Source: Fasciola hepatica | Taxonomy: Eukaryota > Platyhelminthes > Trematoda > Plagiorchiida > Fasciolidae | Direction of reading: 5' to 3' | DNA: 64,000 nucleotides | NCBI GenBank assembly: GCA_948099385.1 | Contig: CANUEZ040000117.1 | Coordinates: 234,001 to 298,000, forward strand | Shown here: positions 11,640-23,760 of the stretch, in pieces | Layout of the letters: the number at the start of each line of letters is the position of its first letter | Position numbering within the stretch: position 1 is the stretch's first letter | Translations under genes and position numbers: made by a program | Notes under the pieces: generated by a model | Told to the model about the DNA's origin: nothing | Seen by the model: the letters and a program-made list of their open reading frames with translations, nothing else | The model's database searches: none

Positions 11640-12870
11640 AAATTACAGTGCACTTCACAAGATCGTCCACGTCCCATTGCTTGACACCGGGAAAACCACG
11701 CGAAGCACAGAATGAGTTCAAACACATGCTGGAACTAGGTATACTATATCCGTCCAGTATTCCCTGGGCCTCACATTTTCCCATGGCTCCTCAACCTCAT
11801 GGTGAATGGCTTCTCAGTGGTGACAATGAGGCCTGTAATCAAGCTACAATCCCAGACTGGTACCTCATTACACACATTCGAGATCTAACTTCTTCTCTGT
11901 CAGGTGGTTCTTCTTTCAACCGCATCGATCTAGTTAAGGCCTACCACCAATTACCATCAGCATAAGCTTACATCCCTTAAACTGTTTTCATGACTCCTTT
12001 CGGAATATTCAAGTTTTTCGCACGCCGTTCGGACTCAGAAACGCAGGACAAACCTTTTAAAGGTTTATTCATGAAGCAATAGGCGGATTGAAAAAATTTC
12101 TGTGTGCACTTGAACGACATCTTAATGGCGAGTTGTTCGGAGAAGGAGCATATGACAGAACTTCACGCCCATTTTAGCGCCTCAGCCAACACGGTGCAAA
12201 AGTGAACCCCGTTAAATGCGAACCGGGTGGGTCTGCCATCATATTCCTAGGTCGCAACATTTCAGCCTCGTAGATACGACCTCTGTCGGACAAAGTAGCG
12301 GTAAATCGCATCTACCCCGATCCTCATTTTTATTGGCAGTTGTGTCAGCTATTAAGCCCTGTTAACTTCTACGACCGGTTTATCCCCCAGCTGTGGCGAA
12401 ATAATGCATCCTCTCTGAGATCTTTTACCTAGGGATAAGCAGAGATTCCCGTTTCCCGACAGATCACAGGCAGCATTTACCTTGATCAAGGAGGCTATCG
12501 TCAACGTAACGCCCCTTGGACATCCCGACTCTTCCACTTCCCTAGCATTAGGGACCAAGGCTTCAGATCCGGCTGTTGCAGCAGTGTTGAAGCTGTTCGT
12601 CAGTAACTCATGACAACTAACAGCTTTCTTTGTTAAACTTTTGCAGCCCGTGGAATTCCAATGTGGTGTATTTAGCAGAGTGCTACTGTCAGTTTATTTG
12701 TGCATCCGACGTTTCCGGCACACACTCGAGGACCAAACGTTCACAGCGTTCACAGATCATAAACCATTAGTGTACGCTGTTCATTCAGCTTCTGATCGAT
12801 ATTCGTCCTATAAGACTCGCCACTCTGACTGTTTTTCACTTTACTACGGACATACGACACGTCCCTGAGG
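11640..12870 (+). pseudogene. Gypsy-B: CsRn1-like RT and RNase H remnant
   Basis: The frame at 11648-11965 carries the RT N-terminus: LTPGKPREAQNEFKHMLELG, then IPDWYLITHIRDL and FNRIDLVKAYHQLP, which is the VDLxxAYHQIP motif. After a break comes MTPFGIFKFF and RPFGLRNAGQTF at about 11990-12055. The YLDD region is eroded (LNDILMAS near 12115). RNase H is seen at 12641-12868 with FSRVLLSVYLCIRRFRHTLE and FTDHKPLVYAV. Several stops and shifts separate the blocks. The integrase continues at about 15287 after a foreign 1.85-kb inverted-repeat insertion. Confidence 0.8.
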
Positions 12871-13299
12871 CACACAATACCGCAGCAGACGCACTCTCAT
12901 GCGTCCACATTATCGATGACCCACTACCGACGGGTACAGATCTAGAAGCAATCGCCTCAGTCCAAATAACAGTATGAGGTCGAGCAGCTCGGAAACAGCA
13001 GCTCCCTGCATCTAGTGCCAGTGACCATTCCAACTTTGGGAGTGACTATGATGTGCGATATGTAACACGGCTGACCCTGACGAATAGCACTCGTTGCTTT
13101 TCGCCGACGGGTTGGTAGCGGTCTCCACAACATGTCACAGCCTGGTGTGACCGCTTCAGTGATACTAATCACTGAGCCACTCATATGGCCTTGCGTAGAA
13201 GGGAACGTGCGCACTGGAGCCCGCATTTGCTTTCAGTGATAACGTGTTAAAATACACCGTCACACAGCAGCTTTCCCATCAAGCATTAGACAGAACCAA

Positions 13300-13420
13300 A
13301 AATACCTTAGTCCCGACCCGCCACTCTTGAGCAACGATCCACCATTCATCGGCCGCGACCCACAATCCATTTGCCACGACCCGCAGTCTTATAGCTTTGA
13401 CGCACAACCTTTAACAGTGC
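13300..13420 (+). repeat. Degenerate 20-23 bp tandem repeat (CGACCC-type)
   Basis: About five units share the core CGACCCRCMRTC: starts near 13315, 13334, 13355, 13376 and 13398. The last three lie inside the inverted-repeat arm and so recur in reverse at about 15130-15198. Confidence 0.5.
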
Positions 13421-13676
13421 CGCTGCAACCACGTCAGATTGAAAGTTTCGGAATAGCGTGATATCAAGAAACTTTGAAACAAATTATTTCTTTAAGAAGA
13501 TTGGTGTTGCAAAACTGGCTGGACAAATAAGAAATTGTGACGGCCGCATTCTGTGCAGTTTACCGTGGTCATGATATCAAATACTGCACCGCAAATTAAT
13601 TGGAAAAGATTTGGACGATGCGCCTGTATCGCCGAAAGATTTGGCACAGCCCATATGGCTGTTGTATTTTTAGTGA
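13352..13676 (+). repeat. Left arm of the 1.85-kb inverted repeat
   Basis: Reverse complement of 14874-15198. The outer end is GCCGCGACCCAC and carries the CGACCC tandem units. Confidence 0.75.
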
Positions 13677-14873
13677 ACCAGTTTTTAAAGCAATAAAAAT
13701 TTCAAACGAATTAGAATATTAGAATAATCCTACCTGTGTGAATTTGCCCAGCGTCCCTGCCAACAGGTTGAAAAATGGACTATACTGTTGGAGAAAACCC
13801 ATTTGATGATTAGCATGTAATCGTGCGTCCACAACCCTCGATGAACTGGTACATTCTCAGAGATAAATACTACTGGAATACACGGTTGCTCAGTGGCTAT
13901 AGACAGTGAGCAGCATGACATATGCCACGAAATCGTTGTATGACATTCATACTTCAGGAGACCGGTGACAGATGAACAAAGTAATAAGTTCAAGCTGAGT
14001 CCTTTACTTGACGGTAGACTTTGGTTGGCTTCACTACCTACTTCTGGTGCATGTTGCTGAGACAACTTCATATGTTTTAGCTGGGTTCATCAGGATACAA
14101 TCTTATAGTTGCAGTACCTGATCAACGCAGCAAATCAGCACATTCTACTTGTTTATATTTGATTGTGTTTGAGTTTCGTTCGACTGACTGTAGTCAGCTT
14201 TTGAACGGAATAATGATGCTTATTCAGCAATCGGTCAGTAGATGAATTTCTGACTGTTGTGCTTGAGAATTCTTCCTTCAGTTGCCTTAAGCCGCTTTTT
14301 AGGTTTTCGCCCACCACATCATGCAAATCCCTGACAAACTCTCCGTAGAACTTCGTCCTGTAGGATCCAGATGTGAATGCTGTTCCTTGACCCGTAGCTC
14401 CAATGAAATCTCATGTTTTAATCTTGATACCGAGATGTGTGGTAACGTCTTTCAAATCATCTCTTCCGCGTGCACATTTGAATTCCCTCCGTTAATCTTC
14501 CGCACCGGTGAAATGCCTCGGTCTTTTATTCGTACCCATATTGACGCCTTCCATATTGCTAAGAGATGACGCTTGCAGTGTCAGGTAAAGTGTGGTGAAC
14601 GTTACCACAAACGGTTGGTGTGTAGTTATATAGCCCGACTGCCTCCGAACGAAATATTAATCAATCGACAACGAGTCTGTCCATGTAACAGTAAAGCTTT
14701 ACAAACTTGTAGTTCTGTAAGTAAAAATCCGTCATGTAACAAACAGTACGTTGCTTTGTGTTCAAAGTCACTGCTAAAGATTGATTCCTTATCCGTGTAG
14801 ATAAGTGGGATAATAAACTCAGTTGTCGTAAGTCATCAGTTTATTTCTGTTGCAACACTTGACACCATTACTA

Positions 14874-15198
14874 TCACTAAAAATGCAACAGCCATATGAG
14901 CTGTGCCAAATCTTTCGGCGATACAGGCGCATCGTCCAAATCTTTTCCAATTAATTTGCGGTGCAGTATTTGATATCATGACCACGGTAAACTGCACAGA
15001 ATACGGCCGTCACAATTTCTTATTTGTCCAGCCAGTTTTGCAACACCAATCTTCCTAAAGAAATAAATTGTTTCAAAGTTTCTTGATATCACGCTATTCC
15101 GAAACTTTCAATCTGACGTGATTGCAGCGGCACTGTTAAAGGTTGTGTGTCAAAGCTATAAGACTGCGGGTCGTGGCAAATGGATTGTGGGTCGCGGC
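14874..15198 (-). repeat. Right arm of the 1.85-kb inverted repeat
   Basis: Reverse complement of 13352-13676. The outer end is GTGGGTCGCGGC. Confidence 0.75.
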
Positions 15199-15286
15199 TA
15201 AAGAATCACAGGTTTTGTCTGAAGCTTTCTGGGAAAAAGTTTAGATTTATAATAAGCACATTCTCTGAGACAGATATATATTTTTA

Positions 15287-16240
15287 GCAAGCGCATGTTG
15301 ATCTCTTAGGGTCTGTTCCACCTTCCAGTGGTTACGTCCACATCATCACATGTGTGGATCTTTTCACTCGCTGACCACAAGCCACACCTATTCCTCGTCA
15401 TAACTCAGAGGAAGGTGCGAACCTTTTCTAACTAGTTAGGTACTTCAGTGCGGTTACCCTTCTATCATGACCACTGTTCGTGATGCTTATTTTGATGGCG
15501 CTTTCCTCGACCTACTTAACACAGTTGACTGCAGAAACTACATGACTTTGGCCTATCATCCGCACGCTAATGGGATGGTGGAGCTATTCCATCTCCAACT
15601 AAAACTAGCTTTTCATCTTCGCGATTATATTTCATTGAGTAAAGTCTTACCGATGGTTCTCTCAGAAATGCGCAATACCTTTAAAGCGAAGATGCGTGTT
15701 ACGCCGGTTGAACTGGTTTATGGCTGCATATTACAACTCTCGGGTGAGTTGGTTTCTGCATTACCATCTGTGAGTTTTATTTACGGGTATTACGCGAAAC
15801 GACTTGTGCACTAAATTCGAGTACGAAAGCTCTCCCTGCCACGGAACGAATCCCAGTGGCTACATACATATCACTCTTGCACCCGCCGAACATGTTTATT
15901 CGAGTAAATGGGGCATGATTGCCACCGCAACCAGCCCATTCCGCCGTGTACAACGAAAATAAATACATGGTAGACGTCGAAGGTGGGAAAGAGAAAATCA
16001 GTATAGACCGACCAAAATCAGCCTTCGTCAAGGTACAACCACCCTTGGACGCTCCATCCAATGCATATACTTACCCGAAACCTTCAGTTAGTTGTTCTAA
16101 GTCGGAATCTGATACTCCGACAAACAACTCTCATTGCCGGTTTCAACGCCAAGCTCCACGGAAGACATAGCTGCACTCGTCAGCAGGAGAAATCGACGCG
16201 ACCGGTAGCAGGGTTTGAAGAATTTGTAACGGCTGCATAC
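15287..16240 (+). pseudogene. Gypsy-B: integrase remnant
   Basis: The block begins with HVDLLGSVPPSSGYVHIITC (first catalytic Asp kept). The frame 15467-15814 follows with LAYHPHANGMVELFHLQLK (catalytic Glu kept) and VTPVELVYGC. In this frame the usual TDRG is TVRD, so the second catalytic Asp is lost. A C-terminal chromatin/GPY-like piece, KISIDRPKSAFVKV, is at about 15985-16035. This is the downstream half of the element whose RT lies at 11640-12870. No LTR was recognised after it. Confidence 0.78.
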
Positions 16241-16418
16241 AATTAGGTCTACTTTTCATATTCCACTTGAACACAGTTTAGTGATACAAGACTGAATGAC
16301 CATATATGTCATCTCGACAGGAGCAGAGGCAGCCTGCATTGCTCCGGAACGTGCCCTAAGTCGAATACCTGACCTCAACTTTCTTGCGTTTCTTGCTTTC
16401 CAGTCCATCCCGCCGGAC

Positions 16419-16489
<71 letters not shown>
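16419..16489. repeat. TA microsatellite
   Basis: An uninterrupted run of about 35 TA units. A second short TA run lies at 16605-16618. Isoleucine/tyrosine-repeat frames across it are artefacts. Confidence 0.97.
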
Positions 16490-16492
<3 letters not shown>

Positions 16493-16629
16493 TAGTAAGT
16501 AGTAGGCAAACGAGCAGACAAAATTTCCCCGGAAGCACACGACTGGTTTCTTGGTTTACATACTACGTTTACGTACTACTTACCAGATCCTATTAGATCC
16601 TAAAGTATATATATATATAAATATAATCA

Positions 16630-18680
16630 CGCCGGCTTGAGATCAAGCATGGTGTCAACTCAACTCAACAACAACTACAAAATAGTGGAAGGTGCGTACA
16701 ATCAGTAAAACCGACCATTATTGATAGAGAAGGAGAGAAAAAAATGCTGACTTTTCGCTTTTCACCGTACATGTTTTTGATGTTATTTGTCACGTGGACC
16801 GCCAAGATCCTGTAAAGCTGGAATATAATACCCATTGAATCATGTTTGGATTAAGCTGACGCCTGACACTGGCTTGTTCAGCAAGACAATAACCACTACG
16901 AAGAAATGGACCTTTGGGATATGCCTAAAACTTTGTCGACAAACCCAACAGCACAACCACCACTCTCATTATGTAAAATCGAAAACAGGATTCATCCAAG
17001 TCAGATTCATTATTGAGAAGGAAGCAATTCTGCAATCGACGCATGGAGACCAATATGAGTCATCGAGAGCGGTTTTTACTGATTCCGTTAACGCGCTCGA
17101 TCGCTGCGGGAACCAGGGGAAAAGCCTCTCGCCTCCAAAGCCGACTTATCACGGATGGAAGCCCAACTGCATCAGCCCTCTAGGGAGAGACCCCTGTATC
17201 GCTGTTATGACGGACATGTACAAACATTAAAGCATTTATTTATCTGGAGGATTGCCCTATTCGGTGGCGCCACTTGCTCCCCTGTGTACACTGTCCGCAC
17301 GCTCTCTCATTCCTCCAATACACACGTTATTCCGCTCCAGCGTTTTGAATTATTCTGATTTGCGCGTTCCCGAGCAAAATTGTTATGGTGTTACTAACCG
17401 AGGACCGAGGGCTTTAGACAGCTTATGGGAACAGGTCCAGACTGAACTTAGATTCCTAAAAGAATACGTTAAAAATCGTGGGATAAAATTTGTCCCAGGA
17501 ACAATAAGAGTTTTCTACACCAACATCAAAAACACGTGACGCGTTAGCAGATCGTTTGACATCATGAATAGGTTTTGTTGTGCGATAACAGGATTCTCAA
17601 TTGCACAAATGTGGTGACAAAGAAGAAGTCGACTTTTCTGGATTATTTACTTGAGTTTTCTCGTAAAATTTCGACTTACGATGACGCAGCTTTCGGGATT
17701 ATTGCAGGTATCGGAAAATCACCTGCCAAACATTCCAAGGGACTCAAGAGCATTGTGTAAAACCCTCAGGCAGTGTGTCAACAACGTATTAGTCTTCTTA
17801 TCAAAGAAGCCACCAACTTTTATTAGGTTGACATCATCCTCTGTTACTAAATTACGATCAGAAATACGATGCCAGATGACTGATCTTCATCCTACATTTG
17901 CATCAAACTGACGTTCCGTAGTCCTGCTGAGCAATCGGTTCACGAAAATATCAAATCATCTTCAGACTGCCGAGAATCAAATGTCCAAGACTTTAGTACC
18001 ACCAAGTAAGGTTTTTAAGCCCAAACAATACCGTACTTTTGAGAAACTGATGACATCGTATAATGACCAAAAATCTAAGGAAAACTGTAAACATCTTGTA
18101 ATTGGTTTATCAGTTTTACGGCATCCTAGTCTAACACGTTGTCTCGATTGACCGCCAAAAACGTTACTGAATCTATGAAAAAATGGCAGATGCTATTTCT
18201 GACGAATTTACCATACAATGCTGGTGGACTAGCAGTACTCTCATGTTATACATAGCACAACTGCATTTTATTAGTATTATCATACGGAAATGGTCCTCCG
18301 TAAATAAATATGTAATTTTAGGCACCGCGCATGCACTTCCACTGCCAAGTGAGTTATCCGGCGGTGACACTGAGAAACTCTTTCAACGCATTCAATACTT
18401 GCTAATGCCAGACATAGCTGCATAGTAGCGAGAATAAAATGGTGAGATTTAATTAAATCTGCATTACTATCAACAAAATAAATATTTTCGTCAGTGTTTT
18501 GTACGGGACATAAGAATGTTGCCAGTAGATGTTAGGTTCTCGTTCAGCGTGAACGTCTCGCGACATTTTTGTCACGGTTAGTATGATATGAAAAGCGTAC
18601 ACGTCTACTGATATATTGCATTCGCTGTCGACTTTGTGTGTAAGTGAACCTCTGTGGTAACCGCACTTCTGTCTGATTCT
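16630..18680. other. No supported gene
   Basis: Contains frames such as 16835-17230 and 17252-17539 with protein-like stretches, but no motif I can assign and no consistent splice sites. It may be older transposon debris. Confidence 0.45.
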
Positions 18681-18714
18681 TATGTTTTGAGGTGATCCAA
18701 ATGTGAAAAGTCCT

Positions 18715-18797
18715 TGGCCTCGGCGGGACTCGAACCCACGCATGGCCACCACCCTCGCTTTCGTACCGCGAGTGCTCTACCAGCTAAGCTACGAGGC
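18715..18797 (-). repeat. tRNA-like unit, copy 1a
   Basis: Minus strand. A box TAGCTTAGCTGG and B box GGTTCGAGTCC are both intact. There is a 6-bp acceptor stem GCCTCG/CGAGGC and a T stem GTGGG/CCCGC. The anticodon arm CTCGC/GCGAG has a 9-base loop instead of 7, followed by a long variable region. A tRNA-derived element is more likely than a working tRNA. Confidence 0.7.
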
Positions 18798-19000
18798 GAC
18801 GCCGGAGACCCATTGACTTTCTGCATATGGATCACAGTATACCCGCCCAAATTACAGTAGCACATGGCATCCACCACAGTGAACTAGCTTGTAATTTGAC
18901 TGCCTACAAGCTAGTTCACTGTGGTGGATGCCATGTGCTACTGTAATTTGGGCGGGTATACTGTGATCCATATGCAGAAAGTCGATGGGTCTCCGGCGTC

Positions 19001-19083
19001 GCCTCGTAGCTTAGCTGGTAGAGCACTCGCGGTACGAAAGCGAGGGTGGTGGCCATGCGTGGGTTCGAGTCCCGCCGAGGCCA
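19001..19083 (+). repeat. tRNA-like unit, copy 1b
   Basis: Mirror of copy 1a with identical internal promoter boxes. It is followed by AAGACTTTTCACATTTGGAT and then CACCTCAAAAC, the same flank that follows the copy at 26448. The two copies at this locus would be transcribed outward from the loop. Confidence 0.7.
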
Positions 19084-19119
19084 AAGACTTTTCACATTTG
19101 GATCACCTCAAAACATTAT

Positions 19120-20640
19120 CAAAATCTGCCAACCATCAATACATTGATTCTTATGTGTCAGACAGATTATTTGTTTGCCTACATACGTGAACACATGCTT
19201 TTACTAAATTCTCACTTCGATTTCTTTATTCACGGGCCGAAAAAGAACTGATAAGGCGGGTATGGAGAGTGCATATTTATTGTCGACAGCGTTGGACATA
19301 GATTTTATACTGGACATTTTATTCAAATAAATCCTGCTTCATTCCAATTCGCACGTTGTTTTGTACCTTATACGTCGTTAAATGGGTGCGACAGAGGTTA
19401 GGGATGTGATTTAACTGTTTTGTAGAAAAAGGGAGTAAAGGGAAAATTAATTTTGAAGAAGCGGAAGAAATAAAAGAGTATACCTCCTACTTCAAACAAT
19501 TGGTATAAACCGTTCACAAGCTGATCATGGCAATAGCACAAATCGGTCAAAATACGCCCTTAAAACCACTCAATTTCTGAGCGGTTCGCTGCAAGGAAAG
19601 GGTTGCAGACTGTACAGGTTGCAGTGACCAAAGAAGAGGCGTACAAAGTAGAGTGAAAGCAAGGAAGCAATGACTGTCTGTCTGAATTAAAATAATCAAA
19701 ATCTGAGCAGAATCTATATATGTTCTATCCTACGGCTGTGGACTTTCAGTGAGAAGAGAAAGAGAAGGTTCAATATAGCTTCGTGGAGATGAATGGATTT
19801 GAATGTGTAAATTCGTGAGGAAACATTATTGTAGATAAAAATTCCAATGGAGTATTTATTTTTAAGCAGCTCGTATGTTGTTCGGTGCCACAAGGCCATT
19901 CGTTGTTTCTCTGCTTGCTGTAAGCACGATTGGTTTCCGCCAATTGAAAAAGCCGACTTTTGACTGCTCTGATTGCGAACGGTCAGACCCGAGCCGTCCT
20001 AGATAATTCCGTGCCCGTTGTTACGTTAACACGTAAGGGTGATCAACATTGTTACAATACAACCGTCCTTCACCTATTCTACTGACTTTTATCGTTTTTT
20101 GGCAGTCTTTGGAAATTTTGCTTGTTGCCCATCCCTTGGGCCATTCTCGGGATCTAGTCAGTAACTGGTTATCCAGATTACCCAAGGTACGCTAGAAGCA
20201 GCGTCGTTAAACACTATAACGGAGAGGGAGTTAGAAAAGGATCCTTTTGGGACGAAATATCAACAAAAGTTATATCTCTGCAAAACTTCAGGAACCGAAA
20301 AGGAAGGACTGGAAAATCACTATATAAATCCATTCACCGACTAATCCGTTCCGGGGGATCAGTAGTCAGTGTGAGATCCAAACCGCTCAAATTGCGTTGG
20401 AAACCGGACTGAGTGCAGAAGGAGTCCCACTGAAATGGTGCGCTGCAATCAGTGACGAATAAACTGCTGGTGAGCTTCTTACAGCTCCAGTTAATGCTCT
20501 TTTTATTTAGGTTATCACATTAGCAGAGCCCTTCCTTGGTAATTGGTTAGTCTCCTTAAACTTATCACTTTTTTGATTCAAGCCTGACAGCTGACTGCGA
20601 AAATTAGCCAGCGGGTAAAACGCTTAGACATTAATGCCAA
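19120..20640. other. No supported gene
   Basis: Low coding potential on both strands. No repeat, RNA or domain recognised. Confidence 0.5.
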
Positions 20641-22660
20641 CAAAACCGTAGACGCCACCTTCCAGTGCGGAACCTGAAATGCTTCCAAACAGTAGACGAA
20701 AGAATCCAATGTGACATCTGCCTAAACTGGCACAACCAGAGAAGCAGTTGAATGTCTCTGAAAGCTTGTGACCTCTACGACAAATCAGTGTTTGGAATGA
20801 GTGTGTTGGAACTGTATTATTCTATGCAAATGCAAGAGACCAGCTTGTATGAGTTCAGACAAAGAAGAGATCAGCAATTATTTTGGATCCCCAGGGATGG
20901 ATATGATAACTCAAAGAACCCCGAGGTTAGGTCCTAAAGTAGAAAGTCACAACGGTGCTGCCCGTAAGAGTCAGGAACCTGGACTGCGCTGATACAACAG
21001 CAATTTGTAAAACAAGAAGTAGACTTGGAGGCCGTTAAAGACAAGATGGATGCCGTAACGGCCAAACTGAGCACTCTAATGAAAAATGCAGAATTGGCCT
21101 TAGATCAAAATCGCAACGTTGTGGTAGAATAAATACCCGGGTCCGTCTGTCAAGCCACCAACCAGGGGGTAAGAAATATCAGATACAACATAGTGACCCT
21201 CTTGCAGACGGTGGGTCTTCAGGGGCAAACCGTACTTGAGAATTTTCAGACTAGGGTGGTGGAAACTTAAACGGCGGACAGCAACCTGCCAGGCCGGTGC
21301 TGGATGAGTTCGCTAACTCTCGAGACAGAGATACCTTTTTGCCATCGGCCGAGCAACTGAGCACCGAAACCCAAGAAAGTTTCACAGCACAGCCAGATAA
21401 CTTAGCCATTTGGAGCACGCGAGACATTAGGGGGAAAGCTGAACCGAGAAAACACCACCAACTGCGTGTAAGTGTTGAAAAGTATCACACTCCACCTGAA
21501 GGGCATAGCACTCCGATCTCTCTAAAAATTTGCAAAACATCACTGAAAAGTAGGCAGATAGAAAAAACCACCCAAGCTTGCGTCCAACACCAAAATCGGG
21601 CAAGCGCTTGAAATTAGTTCCCAAATGCCTTACCTGCCTGCTGAAGTGTAGTGCGCAACAGAGGACAAGATGCCTTGTTGTGACTTACACTTATGCATGC
21701 GGCGCTGATAACAAACGCCACAAACTGGCAGCAGTGACTAGAAAAACAGGCTGCATCGTTGTCACCAAGGCCTAGCTAAAAGAGATCCAAGAAATTGGTG
21801 TAGTTTTTACTTCCGGTCACTGCACACGTTGAGCTGATAGGGTGGATAGAAGGGACGAAGGTGACTTGATGCTCATAGTCTCGGAAAAGATCAAACGGAT
21901 ACTTGAGAAGGCCATGACAACACCAATCGAACAGGCTTTCTGATGTAATTTAAAACTGGGACGTTCGGAAATCCGAGTATTATGTGCCTACCAAAGCCAT
22001 TCTTTCAGCTCCCCCCGTCCTGGAGAACCTAGTAGTGCTGACCTACCCCCGTGGCTCTGTGGTCGGAGCAAATGAAATCATAGTCCCCGGGGACTTAAGT
22101 TCTACTGACATAGACTGGGCTGTTGGACGTGGATTCCCTGTACAGTTATCTCATTTGGTATCAGAAAAAAACCGTGTCCAACACGTACTTCAAGCAGTCG
22201 GATGGAGCGAAAGACAGGCCCTAGGAATACTAGACCCAATCATAAAGAAACCTACCAGTGATGTCGAAGAGCTACAGGTCTCAGCGCCCTTAGGCAGGAG
22301 TAACCAGGGTTTGATACGTTATAATTGTTTGGCTGTCAAAGATATAGTGCCTCAGAAAATGAGGTGCTTTAGGAATTTCGATGTGCAAATTCTTGTTATC
22401 GCAGCCCAAACACTCACACGGAACGCTCAGCACGAAAATGTAGAGAACAGATGGGCAGCTCTCAATGAGAACCTGATGATGCTGATGGAGCAATTCGCAC
22501 CGGTACACCGAATGAGTAAGAATGGAAAGGCACCCCGGTGGACCAGCAGAGTCACTAGAGGCAAAAGCTGGAAGTTTGGAGCGCGGACCCATTACCAACA
22601 GATAGACAGCCACAGACGGCACCTCTGGTACAAAAAAGCACTAGATATTCAACAATGACT
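20640..22660 (+). pseudogene. CR1-C: LINE remnant (ORF1 and endonuclease parts)
   Basis: Traces in order: a PHD-like fragment IQCDICLNWHNQ type (about 20705-20745); the coiled-coil and RRM-like ORF1 core with RYNIVTLLQTVGL (about 21180-21220) and RPVLDEFANSRDRDTFLPSA (21290-21345); endonuclease traces KLAAVT (about 21720) and VDRRDEGDLMLIVSEKIKRI; then the frame 21984-22658 with VVGANEIIVPGDLSSTDIDW (degenerate GDFN...DW), APLGRSNQ (degenerate SDH) and the linker VENRWAALNENLMMLMEQFA with KAPRWTSRVTRGKSW. There are many stops and shifts. The RT is missing. The arrangement fits CR1-type LINEs of flukes. Confidence 0.68.
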
Positions 22661-22779
22661 CTTTCTATTTTAAGACATTATATTCTCTGTGTCATACTAC
22701 ATACTTGTAGCTTGCGTGATACCGGATGTACGGAATAATACGTCATACCGTATGAGTTTGTGAAGTTCCTATTTCTCAG

Positions 22780-23760
22780 TTGCTCTGTGTACGGTTCAGC
22801 TTACTCAGTTCATCCCGTACAGCACTTAGAGTCGCCAAAAAGGAACTAAACCATGACTGTCTCCGGAATGAACTCCTTAACGTAAATTCTACATTGCAAC
22901 AGGTTGAGGACTACAAGGAACTTTTTGACACTTGGTATTTGACTCAAAATCATTTGGATGATGAGAAAGAACAGCAGTTCCCCCATTTTATTGGGAAGGA
23001 TGCATACGGTCTCGTGAAAAATTTGTCTTTTTGGATTTTCGCTTCGGTTTACCATACGGTGAACCTAGAAACATTTTTACAGCATTTCAAGCCAGTCACT
23101 TACATCGGTGCTGAGAGAGCCAATTTTAACTGCCTTGCCAGACTTGAAAACCAACCAGTAAGTTAGTTCTTTTTCCCAGCTGGAGAGGCAGGCAATGAAT
23201 TGTGGCTACTGTCCTCACTTGGACTATTAACAGCGCGGTCGTTTGATTGCCGGAATCAACCTTCCAGATTTGCAACAGGAGCGGCTATTTGCAACCGATC
23301 AAACTTCTCACCTTATTCGCCGCATCTGTGCACAGTATCCGGACGTAAAAGTTGCAACTGCCCTATCGGAGTCCCACTAAATATCAAGGAAATCAACGCA
23401 CCTGAAAATCGTCGCATTTGAACAAGCCAGTTGGTTATCAGGGCAATCTGACTCCACTTCAGCTACTGACTCATCCAAAATCTCACCATACAGTTTCGAA
23501 TTTGGGCACGCGTACTTCATGTGGTCAGTTACATTGTTGTTTCATATGTCCCTACAGACGAGATACATGGTTTGCCTGTGGTAAGGTCGAGCACATTAAG
23601 AGTGTTTGTAGAAGTAGTTCAGTATGCTGACTGACAATTCTCTCATCAACGGACACTGCTCCATTTGATGCCAGTTGTGCTACATTTGCATCAGCTGTTT
23701 TGCCAAAGAAATTCTCACATGTTAACCAGACATTGTTAACCCCCGAGGGCAGCAAACACT
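22780..23760 (+). pseudogene. Gypsy-D: gag remnant
   Basis: The frame 22780-23166 has VEDYKELFDTWYLTQNHLDD, FIGKDAYGLVKNLSF and LQHFKPVTYIGAERANFNCL, typical of Gypsy Gag in flatworms. It is followed in other frames by RLIAGINLPDLQQERLF (about 23243-23295), AQYPDVKVATALSES and a CCHC-type knuckle FACGKVEHIKSVC (about 23572-23612). Stops and shifts are frequent. Pol is absent: recognisable sequence ends before the large inverted repeat begins at 23863. Confidence 0.7.

Larger units (their letters stand above)
13352..15198. mobile_element. Inverted-repeat element (325-bp arms) inserted in Gypsy-B
   Basis: Arms 13352-13676 and 14874-15198 are reverse complements with a constant coordinate sum of 28550, so almost no indels. 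They differ by only a few substitutions (for example CATATGGCTGTTGTA against CATATGGCTGTTGCA). The spacer 13677-14873 holds no recognisable gene. It sits exactly between the RNase H and integrase blocks of Gypsy-B, which suggests insertion of a non-autonomous foldback or MITE-type DNA element. No clear target duplication was found. Confidence 0.65.
18682..19116. repeat. 435-bp palindrome made of two tRNA-like units
   Basis: The arms are complementary about position 18899 (coordinate sum 37798) with an 11-base loop at 18894-18904. Only about two mismatches were noticed. Each arm holds, from outside inward, a conserved 31-base flank (GTTTTGAGGTGATCC type), a tRNA-like unit and about 85 bases of unrelated sequence. 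Beyond 18682/19116 complementarity stops. Confidence 0.9.

Noticed and set aside
16296..16596. Frames of repeated Ile-Tyr as membrane or low-complexity peptides
   Set aside because: Pure translation of TA microsatellites; the same happens at 63669-63928.
16835..18425. Host gene in 16.8-18.4 kb
   Set aside because: Several protein-like frames but no motif, no consistent splice chain and frequent stops.
18715..19083. Working tRNA genes
   Set aside because: A and B boxes are intact, but the 9-base anticodon loop, long variable region, missing seventh acceptor pair and palindromic repetition fit a tRNA-derived repeat better.
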